Assembly (NCBI GenBank): GCA_030615745.1 | Contig: JAUWYR010000048.1 | Location: 1-17,746 of the forward strand | DNA length: 17,746 nucleotides | Source of the DNA: Candidatus Zixiibacteriota bacterium | Lineage (GTDB): Bacteria > Zixibacteria > MSB-5A5 > SM23-73-2 | Direction of reading: 5' to 3' | Shown: in pieces, positions 6,340-13,059 of the stretch | Numbering within the stretch: the stretch's first letter is position 1 | Layout of the letters: every line of letters begins with the position of its first letter | Translations under genes and position numbers: made by a program | Notes under the pieces: model-generated | The model's database searches: none | Seen by the model: the letters and a program-made list of their open reading frames with translations, nothing else | Told to the model about the DNA's origin: nothing

Positions 6340-6902
6340 TATTTATCCGTCAGATTTTTTTGGTAAATAGTGTATTCTCTTTTAAAAAACAAGATATAGA
6401 ACACGCAGACAATTGCAATCAAGACTATATAATAATATGGCCTTGCTACTGCATAGAATTTCTGGTAATCACTATTTATAATTAGAAGGGTTGAAGACAA
6501 AGACACGAAAACACTAATTACAATCAGGGCCCTTGGTAAAATATAGCCTAATGCCTTTATTAGAGTGCTCTTGTTCTTAGGAAATTTATAGACAATTTTA
6601 ATCAAATTCCGTTTTTCACCAAAATAATAATATGTTATGAACTCTTTATATGAATACCCTTTTTGTGAAGGATAACTGTTTTTTGTTTTAAACAAGCTGT
6701 AGTAGTTAAGGGTAATTACAACAGAGACCAGTATTATCTGAAAAATTATAACGGTCATCCATCCTTGCCCAAAGATAGATACCATGGGATTGGTTTCTTT
6801 TTCTAAATCAGGTGTTATAATATAAGTTGCTGTTATATCCCAACATCGAGTTATGATAGTGAATAAAGTTAAAAGCCAGAATTCTAATTTAATTCTGCTC
6901 AT
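6339..6902 (-). CDS. four-helix membrane protein of unknown function inserted between nuoK and nuoL
   Basis: 187 residues. The start is taken as ATG at 6902 because AAAGGA lies 6 bases upstream; a TTG at 6932 is in frame but falls within a repeat. About four membrane helices are visible (roughly residues 7-28, 47-69, 119-142, 156-174). The most distinctive part is just after the first helix: Arg19, Asp22, then TPDLEKETNPMV (residues 30-41) and GQGW. An Arg/Asp...PDLxxExNP pattern with four helices resembles small uncharacterised bacterial membrane proteins, but I cannot name a family with certainty. It is visibly AT-richer than the flanking nuo genes. This is not a standard complex I subunit; it could be an accessory factor or a passenger gene. 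Confidence 0.75.
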   Translation of the reverse strand: MSRIKLEFWLLTLFTIITRCWDITATYIITPDLEKETNPMVSIFGQGWMTVIIFQIILVSVVITLNYYSLFKTKNSYPSQKGYSYKEFITYYYFGEKRNLIKIVYKFPKNKSTLIKALGYILPRALIVISVFVSLSSTLLIINSDYQKFYAVARPYYYIVLIAIVCVFYILFFKREYTIYQKNLTDK

Positions 6903-6908
6903 TTTTAA

Positions 6909-6914
6909 TCCTTT
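6909..6914 (-). promoter_or_regulatory. ribosome binding site deciding the 6902 start
   Basis: AAAGGA with a 6-base spacer to ATG at 6902; the longer TTG start at 6932 has no comparable site. Confidence 0.6.
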
Positions 6915-6930
6915 ACTTAAAAATCCAGTC

Positions 6931-6961
6931 AATTTCGCCCAACAACAAATTGTTGCACTCC
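6931..6961 (-). repeat. GGAGTGCAA palindrome family, short copy
   Basis: On the minus strand this reads GGAGTGCAACAATTTGTTG and continues to GGGCGAAATTG, a GGAGTGCAA lead followed by a small hairpin. The same lead opens the elements at 13645 and 16532. It lies in the nuoK to membrane-protein gap, five bases past the nuoK stop, marking the edge of the inserted genes. Confidence 0.55.
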
Positions 6962-6966
6962 GATTT

Positions 6967-7275
6967 TTACCATTTCAAAAAGTTTATCTTATCCACATTT
7001 ATCTCTTTATGATGTCTGTAGATCAAAATAACGATTGCTAAAGCAACAGTCGCCTCTGCTGCTGCTATGGTTATAACAAAGACTGCAAAGACCTGTCCGG
7101 TTAAAAAAACCGGAGTTATAAATTTTGAAAAGGCGATGAAGTTTATATTAGCTGCGTTGAACATAAGTTCAATAGACATTAAAACACTGATAGCATTTCT
7201 TCTGGTTAAAACTCCATATATCCCTATGCAGAACAAAATCGATGCTAAAGCCAGATAGTGATTCAAAGTTATCAA
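6967..7275 (-). CDS. nuoK: NADH-quinone oxidoreductase subunit K
   Basis: Small three-helix membrane subunit forming the proton path between NuoH/J and the antiporter-like subunits; 102 residues, typical for NuoK. Glu36 ([10 protein letters not shown]) and Glu74 ([15 protein letters not shown]) are the two buried glutamates essential for pumping; Glu36 has the same number as in E. coli. I start at TTG 7275: GGAGGG sits 6 bases before it, the start follows the nuoJ stop by one base, and the product then begins [11 protein letters not shown] as NuoK proteins do. A TTG at 7293 would add six residues encoded by the ribosome binding site itself. Confidence 0.95.
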   Translation of the reverse strand: MITLNHYLALASILFCIGIYGVLTRRNAISVLMSIELMFNAANINFIAFSKFITPVFLTGQVFAVFVITIAAAEATVALAIVILIYRHHKEINVDKINFLKW

Positions 7276-7276
7276 T

Positions 7277-7774
7277 CTAATCCCTCCGGGCAATTATTAT
7301 GGCGCTGATTAAAGCTGTTATCAAAACAACGGAGACCACCTCAAAAGGCAAAACATAAGTGGTCAAAAGTGATTTGCCGATTGTAACTATTGATTGGGTC
7401 TCAGGTAATTTTTCGCTCACCCTCCAGGCGGTATTCCCCAAAACGATTAAAGTGGTAATCAGTAATACCCCCACTATGATAAGTCCGGGAATAACCTGTT
7501 CGTTTGTCTGGCGTAAGACCGGGCTGTAGATCTGGGCGGTCATCATTATGGCGAAGATCAAAAGGACAGTTATTGCGCCAACGTAAATCAAAACCTGAAC
7601 AGCTGCAATGAACTCAGCATGTAAAAGCACATAGATTCCTGCAATACTGAAAAAAGTCAAGACCAAAAACAGAAGAGAATGGAAGATATTTTTCAATGTG
7701 ACCACCAATATCGCAGAACCCACAATGATTGCAGATAAGATATAAAAAACTGCTGATTGAACGCTACTTTCCAA
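7277..7774 (-). CDS. nuoJ: NADH-quinone oxidoreductase subunit J
   Basis: Five-helix membrane subunit of complex I; 165 residues. The conserved third helix, [20 protein letters not shown] (residues ~53-72), is the NuoJ hallmark and includes the Tyr-Val-Gly segment that switches conformation during turnover. I start at TTG 7774, which has GGAGG with a 7-base spacer; the TTG two codons earlier would leave only one base after GGAGG. The last codons carry the nuoK ribosome binding site, so the two genes are tightly coupled. It is the first gene after the repeat-filled gap and has its own promoter candidate upstream. Confidence 0.95.
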   Translation of the reverse strand: MESSVQSAVFYILSAIIVGSAILVVTLKNIFHSLLFLVLTFFSIAGIYVLLHAEFIAAVQVLIYVGAITVLLIFAIMMTAQIYSPVLRQTNEQVIPGLIIVGVLLITTLIVLGNTAWRVSEKLPETQSIVTIGKSLLTTYVLPFEVVSVVLITALISAIIIARRD

Positions 7775-7781
7775 ACTCAAA

Positions 7782-7786
7782 CCTCC
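7782..7786 (-). promoter_or_regulatory. ribosome binding site of nuoJ
   Basis: GGAGG, 7 bases upstream of TTG 7774; this chooses that TTG over the TTG at 7780. Confidence 0.7.
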
Positions 7787-7832
7787 ATTTCAAAATTCTG
7801 AAATACAGACCTTATAGTATTAAACTAACATC

Positions 7833-7860
7833 ATTCTAATTAAATAATGCAAATCGTCAA
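7833..7860 (-). promoter_or_regulatory. sigma70-like promoter upstream of nuoJ
   Basis: On the minus strand, TTGACG (7860-7855) is followed after 16 bases by TAGAAT (7838-7833); each box matches consensus at five of six positions. It sits about 60 bases before the nuoJ start, in the gap that breaks the nuo locus. Confidence 0.6.
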
Positions 7861-7878
7861 GATCCTTCGGATTTTTCT

Positions 7879-7990
7879 GTAGGGGAGGCACTTGTTGAGC
7901 TTGGCGAAATCCCCCCGCCTCTGGCGGGGGGTCCCCTCCCAACTACCAGCGGGAGACCACCCTGGCCGGGCAGGCAAGGGTCTCCCCTAC
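7879..7990 (-). repeat. GTAGGGGAG dispersed repeat, copy 2 (inverted relative to copy 1)
   Basis: Reading the minus strand, it starts GTAGGGGAGACCCTTGCC and shares the GGCCAGGGT, GTCTCCCGCTGGT and GGGAGGGGAC blocks with 811-885, ending CCTCCCCTAC. Between those blocks it carries an additional CCCCCCGCC/GGCGGGGGG hairpin and about 30 extra bases, so the interior is variable while the ends are kept. Confidence 0.85.
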
Positions 7991-8052
7991 ATATTAGGTT
8001 TATCCTGTTAGACAAGCACTAATTAATTTAACATCATACTTATCCTTCCGTG

Positions 8053-8078
8053 GCAGTCAGGTCCCCTGACCTGACTGC
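8053..8078. repeat. 11-bp hairpin GCAGTCAGGTC/GACCTGACTGC
   Basis: Arms 8053-8063 and 8068-8078, loop CCCT. With the next hairpin it lies just downstream of nuoI (minus strand) and could attenuate read-through; there is no clear T-tract. Confidence 0.8.
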
Positions 8079-8084
8079 ATACTT

Positions 8085-8109
8085 CCAGCCAAGTCAGGGA
8101 CTTGGCTGG
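8085..8109. repeat. 11-bp hairpin CCAGCCAAGTC/GACTTGGCTGG
   Basis: Arms 8085-8095 and 8099-8109, loop AGG. It is 22 bases past the nuoI stop on the minus strand. Confidence 0.8.
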
Positions 8110-8131
8110 CACTCGGTAATATCAATAAGTG

Positions 8132-8584
8132 TCATTTATAACCCTGCCCGATCTCAGCCAACCTATTCTTATCATAGACCAACTTCTTTTTCTCGTAAAC
8201 TGAGAATTCATATTTATTAACCAACTTAATAGCACCAAAAGGACACACCTCCTGGCATATTCCACAGAATATGCATATTCCCTGATTTATCTTAAATTCT
8301 TCTGGATATCTTTTTTTTGTAACCTCATCTTTTCCCTCTGCTGGAATAATCTTTATGGCTTGAGTTGGGCAATTTTTTTCACATATCCTGCATGCAGTGC
8401 ATTTTAATCTATTTGTTTTCTCATCTGTTAAAAGAGCGGTAACTCCCCTGGAGCGTTCTGGCATAGGCCATCTCTCCTTAGGATATTGAAGGGTGATGGC
8501 ATGGGTGAACAAAAATCCTAAGGTGGTCTTCATCCCCAATAAAAGATTGTAAAACCCAGAGGCAGTCTTTTTAACTATCTCCAT
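8132..8584 (-). CDS. nuoI: NADH-quinone oxidoreductase subunit I (2x[4Fe-4S] ferredoxin-like)
   Basis: Carries clusters N6a and N6b, passing electrons to N2 in NuoB; peripheral, at the membrane junction. 150 residues. Two CxxCxxCxxxCP motifs are intact: Cys62, 65, 68, 72 and Cys104, 107, 110, 114. The N-terminal ~45 residues contain the amphipathic helix and the YPKERWPMPERSRG segment usual for NuoI. The ATG at 8584 follows the nuoH TAA directly with no intervening base, indicating translational coupling. It is the last gene before the gap that splits the locus. Confidence 0.97.
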   Translation of the reverse strand: MEIVKKTASGFYNLLLGMKTTLGFLFTHAITLQYPKERWPMPERSRGVTALLTDEKTNRLKCTACRICEKNCPTQAIKIIPAEGKDEVTKKRYPEEFKINQGICIFCGICQEVCPFGAIKLVNKYEFSVYEKKKLVYDKNRLAEIGQGYK

Positions 8585-9613
8585 TTATGCAAAAAGCCCG
8601 GTTAAGATTATATTTAAAAATGCCAGAGGTAACAAAAACTTCCAGGCAAAGCCCATCAGCTGGTCAACCCTTGTTCTCGGAAAAGTCCATCTGAACCACA
8701 TAATCACGAATATCAAAAAGAAGGTCTTTCCAAAAAACCAGACCCAGGAGGGGAAAACAGGACCATTCCAGCCACCCAAAAACAAAGTCGTAGCGATAGC
8801 TGAGACCAAAAATAGGTTGGCAAATTCAGCAAAGAAAAACATAGCGAACTTCATCCCTGAGTATTCGATATTGTATCCAGCGACCAGTTCCTGTTCAGCC
8901 TCTGGAATGTCAAAAGGAGTCCTGTTTATCTCAGCAACACCCGCGGTGAGATAGATTAAAAATCCAAGAGGCTGTCTCCAGATATACCATTCCCAGATAT
9001 GAGTCTGTGAGGTTACGATCTTGACCATGCTCAAAGACTGGGTTAACAATACCACACCTAAAATGGATAAGGTCAAAGGAACCTCATAGCTTATTATCTG
9101 TGCTGCTGACCTGAATCCTCCTAAAAGTGAATATTTATTATTGGAGCTCCACCCAGCCATCAAAATTCCGATCACCGTAAAAGTTGTTATAGCTACCACA
9201 TATAAGATTCCGATATTCAAATCCTTCACAATAAGCCCTTTTCCGAAGGGGACGACAACATAAGCCATAAAGGCAGTTACGAAGACCACAATCGGAGCTA
9301 TGAAAAAAACAGCCTTATCAGCAGATTTAGGGGTGGTGTCCTCCTTTAATATCAATTTGATCCCATCAATTATACTCTGAAGCCATCCGTGCCATCCGGT
9401 TCGCATCGGTCCGAACCTGACCTGAAAATGTCCGGAGATCTTTCTTTCCCACCACACTAAAAACAAAACTGATAAGGAGATAAATCCAATGATAACTATT
9501 GCTACTAAAAGCATTATGAAAAGCTCATAGAAGATTTGAGGTATGCCTAAGCTTTCGAAAATTTTTTCAATCCACAAAGCTATCGATTCAAAAAGTTGGG
9601 ATAGTTCAAACAT
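8585..9613 (-). CDS. nuoH: NADH-quinone oxidoreductase subunit H (quinone-site membrane subunit)
   Basis: Membrane subunit that forms the quinone chamber with NuoB and NuoD and couples reduction to pumping; 342 residues, about eight or nine membrane helices. Diagnostic blocks: WWERKISGHFQVRFGPMRTG (residues ~54-73), AGWSSNNKYSLLGGFRSAAQ, and the acidic loop EINRTPFDIPEAEQELVAGY (~228-247). ATG at 9613 is used; an in-frame TTG at 9619 would add two residues, and neither has a clear ribosome binding site. It starts 12 bases after the stop of the unknown membrane protein, so the two are probably cotranslated. Confidence 0.96.
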   Translation of the reverse strand: MFELSQLFESIALWIEKIFESLGIPQIFYELFIMLLVAIVIIGFISLSVLFLVWWERKISGHFQVRFGPMRTGWHGWLQSIIDGIKLILKEDTTPKSADKAVFFIAPIVVFVTAFMAYVVVPFGKGLIVKDLNIGILYVVAITTFTVIGILMAGWSSNNKYSLLGGFRSAAQIISYEVPLTLSILGVVLLTQSLSMVKIVTSQTHIWEWYIWRQPLGFLIYLTAGVAEINRTPFDIPEAEQELVAGYNIEYSGMKFAMFFFAEFANLFLVSAIATTLFLGGWNGPVFPSWVWFFGKTFFLIFVIMWFRWTFPRTRVDQLMGFAWKFLLPLAFLNIILTGLFA

Positions 9614-9625
9614 ATTCAAATATTT

Positions 9626-10261
9626 TTAAACTACATTCTGTTTTGGTTTTCTAATTTCGAGTAATAATAGCGAGTAAAATGAATACAGAGCCAGAAGGAA
9701 TAAAGCTGAATCCATTTTAACCCCTAAGATGAAAAGACCCACAAAGCCGAAAAACAAACCCACACCGGATAAAATCCAGTGAAATAGTCTATTGGTAAAA
9801 GGATAAGCTAATAAAAATAAGCTCAAAACCACTGTCAGGGTTGGACCGGGGATCACACCTAAGGGCGAAGAATATAAAGCAGAAAAAGAACCTTTTGTGA
9901 AATGGGTCTCAGGATACCAGAACCCGATGAACCCGGCTACTAAAGCTATCGTTATGTGAATCGTTGGTGTATCTTTCATCGAATAATCCATCTTAGGATT
10001 TATAAACTCCCGGATTCCTAAAAGGGTTAGGATGCCGAATACAACAAGGAAAAAAGGATTTACAATTGGAGCGATTGATGCTAAAAAAACTGAGAAGAAA
10101 ACAAAGGTTATATAAAAATCGACAGGCCTTTTAACCTTCTCTTTATAAATCAAAAGCAAAACGACTACCACCACCAAAAGGATGTGATGCACTATACTTA
10201 ATAACACTGGATAGGTATCCACAGTGGTTTGAAGCTGAGATAAAATCAACTCTTTTGACAT
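9626..10261 (-). CDS. unknown multi-spanning membrane protein between nuoD and nuoH (position of nuoEFG)
   Basis: 211 residues, strongly hydrophobic, with six or seven likely membrane helices (about 18-39, 49-67, 70-84, 100-116, 138-155, 160-182, 185-203). Loop features are a basic stretch KEKVKRP after helix 1, PKMDYSMKD, WYPETHFTKG and a PLGVIPGP turn before helix 5. There are no cysteines, so it does not bind iron-sulphur clusters, and nothing resembles NuoE, NuoF or NuoG. It is embedded 17 bases after nuoD and 12 before nuoH with no promoter space, so it is made with the complex. I do not recognise the family. Plausible roles are an accessory membrane subunit or assembly factor; the antiporter-like subunits are ruled out by length and motifs. 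The ATG at 10261 lacks a good Shine-Dalgarno site. Confidence 0.85.
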   Translation of the reverse strand: MSKELILSQLQTTVDTYPVLLSIVHHILLVVVVVLLLIYKEKVKRPVDFYITFVFFSVFLASIAPIVNPFFLVVFGILTLLGIREFINPKMDYSMKDTPTIHITIALVAGFIGFWYPETHFTKGSFSALYSSPLGVIPGPTLTVVLSLFLLAYPFTNRLFHWILSGVGLFFGFVGLFILGVKMDSALFLLALYSFYSLLLLEIRKPKQNVV

Positions 10262-10278
10262 AAGAAAAAAAATTTTTG

Positions 10279-11388
10279 TTACCTGTCAACTTCTGGCATC
10301 ACAACATCTAAGCTTCCGAATATCACCACAACATCTGCTATCAAAACACCCTTGCACAAAACCGGCATAACCCCGATGTTATTATATGACCCAGTCCTTA
10401 TCTTCACCCGATAGGGCTTTGGCGAACCATCTGATATTATATAAAATCCCATCTCCCCTCTGGGAGCCTCAATTCTCGAATAGACCTCACCTGAAGGGGG
10501 CTTGAATGTTAGAGGAACTTTTTTTTTGAAATCTCCGGAGGGAATAGAATCCAAAGCCTGCTCAACTATCTTGTTCGACTCCCTCATCTCCTCTATTCTT
10601 ACTATGTATCTATCCCAGGAATCAGATTTTTTGCCGGTTGGGATATCGAAATCGAATCTATCATAAACAGAATATGGCTCATCCTTTCTCAAATCCCACT
10701 TTAGCCCGGTTCCTCTTAAGGATGGTCCGGTAACAGAAAAGTTAATGGCGGTCTTTTGGTCTAAAATCCCGATATCTTTTGTCCTGCCCAAAAAGATAGG
10801 ATTATTAGTCAAAATATCCTCATATTCATCCACTCTCGGCTTAAAATATTCGACAAATTCCTTAGCCTTTTTTATGAATCCATCAGGAAGGTCTCTTGAT
10901 ACTCCTCCTATTCTGAAATAGTTAAAAGTCATCCTCTGCCCGCACACAAGCTCAATAAGGTCTAAAATCTTTTCCCTTTCCCTGAAAGCATAAAGGAATG
11001 GAGTTATTGCACCTAAATCCAAGGAGAATGTCCCGAACCAGACCAGATGGCTTGCAATTCTGTTCAATTCCATCATTATCACCCGGATATACTCAGCCCT
11101 CTCAGGAACCTCGATACCTGCGAGCTTCTCAACCGGGTGAACAAAAGCATAGTTGCAGAACATTGCTGAGACATAATCTATCCTGTCTGTGAACGGAATA
11201 TATTGCAGATAGGTTCGGTTCTCAGCGATTTTCTCTAAGGAACGGTGCAGATATCCGACATGTGGAACCAGGTCAAGAATCTGTTCACCATCCATTTTTA
11301 AAACGAACCTGCAAACCCCATGGGTGCTGGGGTGCTGAGGTCCCATATTGACCTCAAATACCTCTGTTTTCATCTCCTCTTTATTCAT
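10279..11388 (-). CDS. nuoD: NADH-quinone oxidoreductase subunit D (49-kDa type)
   Basis: Peripheral-arm subunit forming the quinone pocket with NuoB; 369 residues, slightly shorter than many NuoD proteins but complete at both ends. GPQHPSTHG near the N-terminus supplies the quinone-site histidine (His23 by family alignment), and DRIDY supplies the partner tyrosine (Tyr72). The chain ends in the family-typical SLDVVMPEVDR. The ATG overlaps the nuoC stop (ATGA), so translation is coupled; a second ATG five codons in is immediately preceded by GAGGAG with no spacer and is less likely. NuoC and NuoD are separate, not fused. Confidence 0.97.
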   Translation of the reverse strand: MNKEEMKTEVFEVNMGPQHPSTHGVCRFVLKMDGEQILDLVPHVGYLHRSLEKIAENRTYLQYIPFTDRIDYVSAMFCNYAFVHPVEKLAGIEVPERAEYIRVIMMELNRIASHLVWFGTFSLDLGAITPFLYAFREREKILDLIELVCGQRMTFNYFRIGGVSRDLPDGFIKKAKEFVEYFKPRVDEYEDILTNNPIFLGRTKDIGILDQKTAINFSVTGPSLRGTGLKWDLRKDEPYSVYDRFDFDIPTGKKSDSWDRYIVRIEEMRESNKIVEQALDSIPSGDFKKKVPLTFKPPSGEVYSRIEAPRGEMGFYIISDGSPKPYRVKIRTGSYNNIGVMPVLCKGVLIADVVVIFGSLDVVMPEVDR

Positions 11389-11855
11389 TCTTGCGGAAGC
11401 GGGATAAAATCAGCTCCTTTCCATCCTTTTCTCATCGGATAACCCTCATCCCAGTCCTCAGGCAAAAGGAGTGGCCTGGGGTCAGGATGATTTTTGAATT
11501 TTATTCCAAAAAGTTCAAAAATCTCCCTCTCATGCCAGTTGGCACCAGCCCAGATAAAAGAGACCGATTCTATCTCCGGATTCTCCTTAGGCAAAGGAGC
11601 CTTTAAGGTCAATTTATGCTTGTGCTTAAAAGAAAACAAAACATACACAACCTCAAACCCATCCATTCTATCCACCCCTGCCATACAAGACAAAAGGTCG
11701 AATGACAGATCAGGTGAATCTTTTACAAACTTACAGACCTCTAAAATCGATTTTGAATCAACCTCAAAAGCTGGTTTGAAATCAAAAACTTCAACCTCTT
11801 TTACTTTATCTAAAAATCTCTTTTTTAAAATCTGGGCTATTTTTTCAGTGTTCAT
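11385..11855 (-). CDS. nuoC: NADH-quinone oxidoreductase subunit C (30-kDa type)
   Basis: Structural subunit of the peripheral arm, packed against NuoD; 156 residues, at the short end for NuoC. The family signature is present near the C-terminus: ERE-IFELFGIKFKNHPDP followed by RPLLLPEDWDEGYPMRKGW. It carries no cofactor. The C-terminus overlaps the nuoD start by four bases. The ATG at 11855 follows nuoB by 32 bases and has only a distant AAGG upstream. Confidence 0.96.
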   Translation of the reverse strand: MNTEKIAQILKKRFLDKVKEVEVFDFKPAFEVDSKSILEVCKFVKDSPDLSFDLLSCMAGVDRMDGFEVVYVLFSFKHKHKLTLKAPLPKENPEIESVSFIWAGANWHEREIFELFGIKFKNHPDPRPLLLPEDWDEGYPMRKGWKGADFIPLPQE

Positions 11856-11887
11856 AATTAATCTGTATTTGCCTTAGAAAACCACTT

Positions 11888-12394
11888 TTAATTCCAATCT
11901 TTAATTTTTTCTCTTTTTATTTTCTCCTGAAGTTTCAAAACTCCTTCCATTAAAGATTCAGGCCGGGGAGGGCATCCAGGGATATAGACATCAACTGGAA
12001 TTATATCATCTATTCCTTTGCAAACACTGTATGAGTCATAATAAAATGGTCCTCCTGAGATAGTGCAACCTCCCATCGCAATGACATATTTTGGTTCAGC
12101 CATCTGCTGATAAAGCCTTTTTAATCTTGGTGCCATCTTCTTGGTTACAGTCCCCGCAACTATCATCAGATCAGATTGACGCGGAGATGCCCTGAATATC
12201 ATGCCGAATCTATCAAAGTCATATCTCGAGGCTCCGGTGCACATAAGTTCAACTGCACAGCAGGCTAATCCGAACAGAAGATACCATAAAGAGGATGCCC
12301 TCGAATAGTTTAATACCCCATTCAAAGTGGTGGTCAATATACTACCACCGGGTAATTTCTCTAAATATACGGGAAGTTTTTTTAGCGCACCCAT
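11888..12394 (-). CDS. nuoB: NADH-quinone oxidoreductase subunit B (N2 cluster)
   Basis: Holds cluster N2, the last electron carrier before quinone; 168 residues. The four ligands are visible: adjacent Cys45-Cys46 in [12 protein letters not shown], Cys110 in [10 protein letters not shown] and Cys141 in [31 protein letters not shown] is the family core. The ATG at 12394 has GGAG 7 bases upstream and lies 13 bases inside the end of nuoA in another frame, so translation is coupled. Two extra cysteines (52, 125) are not expected ligands. Confidence 0.97.
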   Translation of the reverse strand: MGALKKLPVYLEKLPGGSILTTTLNGVLNYSRASSLWYLLFGLACCAVELMCTGASRYDFDRFGMIFRASPRQSDLMIVAGTVTKKMAPRLKRLYQQMAEPKYVIAMGGCTISGGPFYYDSYSVCKGIDDIIPVDVYIPGCPPRPESLMEGVLKLQEKIKREKIKDWN

Positions 12395-12741
12395 TTTAAA
12401 GCTCCTTTTTTCCAGACATAGACCAATCCGAAAATCAAAATAGCTAAAAATATAAGCATCTCAATGAAAGCAAAAAACCCCAAACTTTTATAAACAACTG
12501 CCCAGGGAAATAAAAAGACAACCTCGACATCGAATATGACAAATATCAAACAGAAGATATAATATCTAACATTATACTGAACCCAGGCAAAACCAAAAGG
12601 GACTTCTCCGCATTCGTAGTTTCTCTCTTTTTCTGGATTTGGCTTTTTGGGACTGGCTAATCTGGCTAAAAAGAAGACGAAAAGAACAAAAATTATCCCC
12701 ACTAACAAAAACAACCCTGGATAAGCATAATCTTGTGGCAT
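12382..12741 (-). CDS. nuoA: NADH-quinone oxidoreductase subunit A
   Basis: Three-helix membrane subunit at the heel of complex I; 119 residues with helices about 8-28, 60-80 and 88-111. [13 protein letters not shown] (with the loop cysteine, Cys44) and [14 protein letters not shown] are the NuoA signatures, including the acidic DxE in helix 2. It is the first gene of the locus. The ATG at 12741 has only GAG directly beside it, so initiation may be weak or depend on the AT-rich leader. Divergent from ompH across about 310 bases. Confidence 0.96.
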   Translation of the reverse strand: MPQDYAYPGLFLLVGIIFVLFVFFLARLASPKKPNPEKERNYECGEVPFGFAWVQYNVRYYIFCLIFVIFDVEVVFLFPWAVVYKSLGFFAFIEMLIFLAILIFGLVYVWKKGALKWVR

Positions 12742-13055
12742 CTCTTTTTTAAAGCCTAAAATTAGTGAATTTCTTCACAAAGAAAATAGTAAAGAATAAA
12801 AATTTGTTTATTTGTCAAGTGTTTTTGCGATATAAAATAAAAAAAATCCCTTTTTTGCCTCTTTTTTATATAGAAGCGGGCTTTATCCCTCTTTAAGAGA
12901 AAGTTTTAAAAAAATCCCTGCAAAATTTCTACCTGATTTAGCTTGACAATCTTTATTTAATTTTATTTTATTTTAGGGAATTAAAAAAATTATGATTTTA
13001 TTCGGTTTTTAGGTGAAGAAATGAAACTCAACAATAACATTAAGGAGGATAGAAG
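12742..13055. promoter_or_regulatory. AT-rich divergent promoter region between nuoA and ompH
   Basis: This 314-base gap is about three-quarters A+T with many A and T runs. It holds a TTGACA on each strand: minus at 12818-12813 towards nuoA, with TTTACT 19 bases on as the best -10 candidate, and plus at 12943 towards ompH. No repeat of the palindromic kind is present, unlike the other long gaps. A short leader frame sits at 13021. Confidence 0.55.
12943..12971 (+). promoter_or_regulatory. candidate sigma70 promoter for ompH
   Basis: TTGACA (12943-12948, perfect) then 17 bases then TTTTAT (12966-12971, four of six). It lies about 85 bases before the ompH start in a T-rich tract, so the -10 call is less secure than the -35. 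Confidence 0.45.
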
Positions 13056-13059
13056 ATGA
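13021..13059 (+). CDS. 12-codon leader ORF overlapping the ompH start
   Basis: ATG AAA CTC opens a frame of 12 codons (MKLNNNIKEDRR) whose TGA overlaps the ompH ATG (ATGA). AGGTGA lies a few bases before its ATG, a passable ribosome binding site. It may only couple ribosomes onto ompH, or be chance in an AT-rich leader; no regulatory motif is evident. Confidence 0.3.
   Translation: MKLNNNIKEDRR

Larger units (their letters stand above)
7775..8131. other. 357-base gap inside the nuo locus holding repeats and a promoter
   Basis: No coding potential was seen on either strand. From the nuoI side it holds two strong hairpins (8053-8109), an AT-rich stretch, copy 2 of the GTAGGGGAG repeat (7879-7990), ATCCTTCGGATT and a promoter facing nuoJ. 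Flanking nuo genes are otherwise packed within 0-50 bases, so this looks like repeat insertion that split the operon and left a second transcription start. Confidence 0.7.

Noticed and set aside
7276-7293. Six-codon N-terminal extension of nuoK from TTG 7293
   Set aside because: The extension encodes the Shine-Dalgarno of the better start and does not match NuoK N-termini.
9626-10261. Remnant of nuoE, nuoF or nuoG between nuoD and nuoH
   Set aside because: The product is a membrane protein without cysteines, FMN or NADH motifs; it is not a decayed input subunit.
11494-11877. 127-codon plus-strand frame opposite nuoC
   Set aside because: Antisense shadow of nuoC with Ser/Lys/Asn-rich translation and no start signal.
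12788-12818. Strong sigma70 promoter for nuoA
   Set aside because: TTGACA is good, but the best -10 (TTTACT) needs a 19-base spacer; kept only as part of the divergent promoter region.
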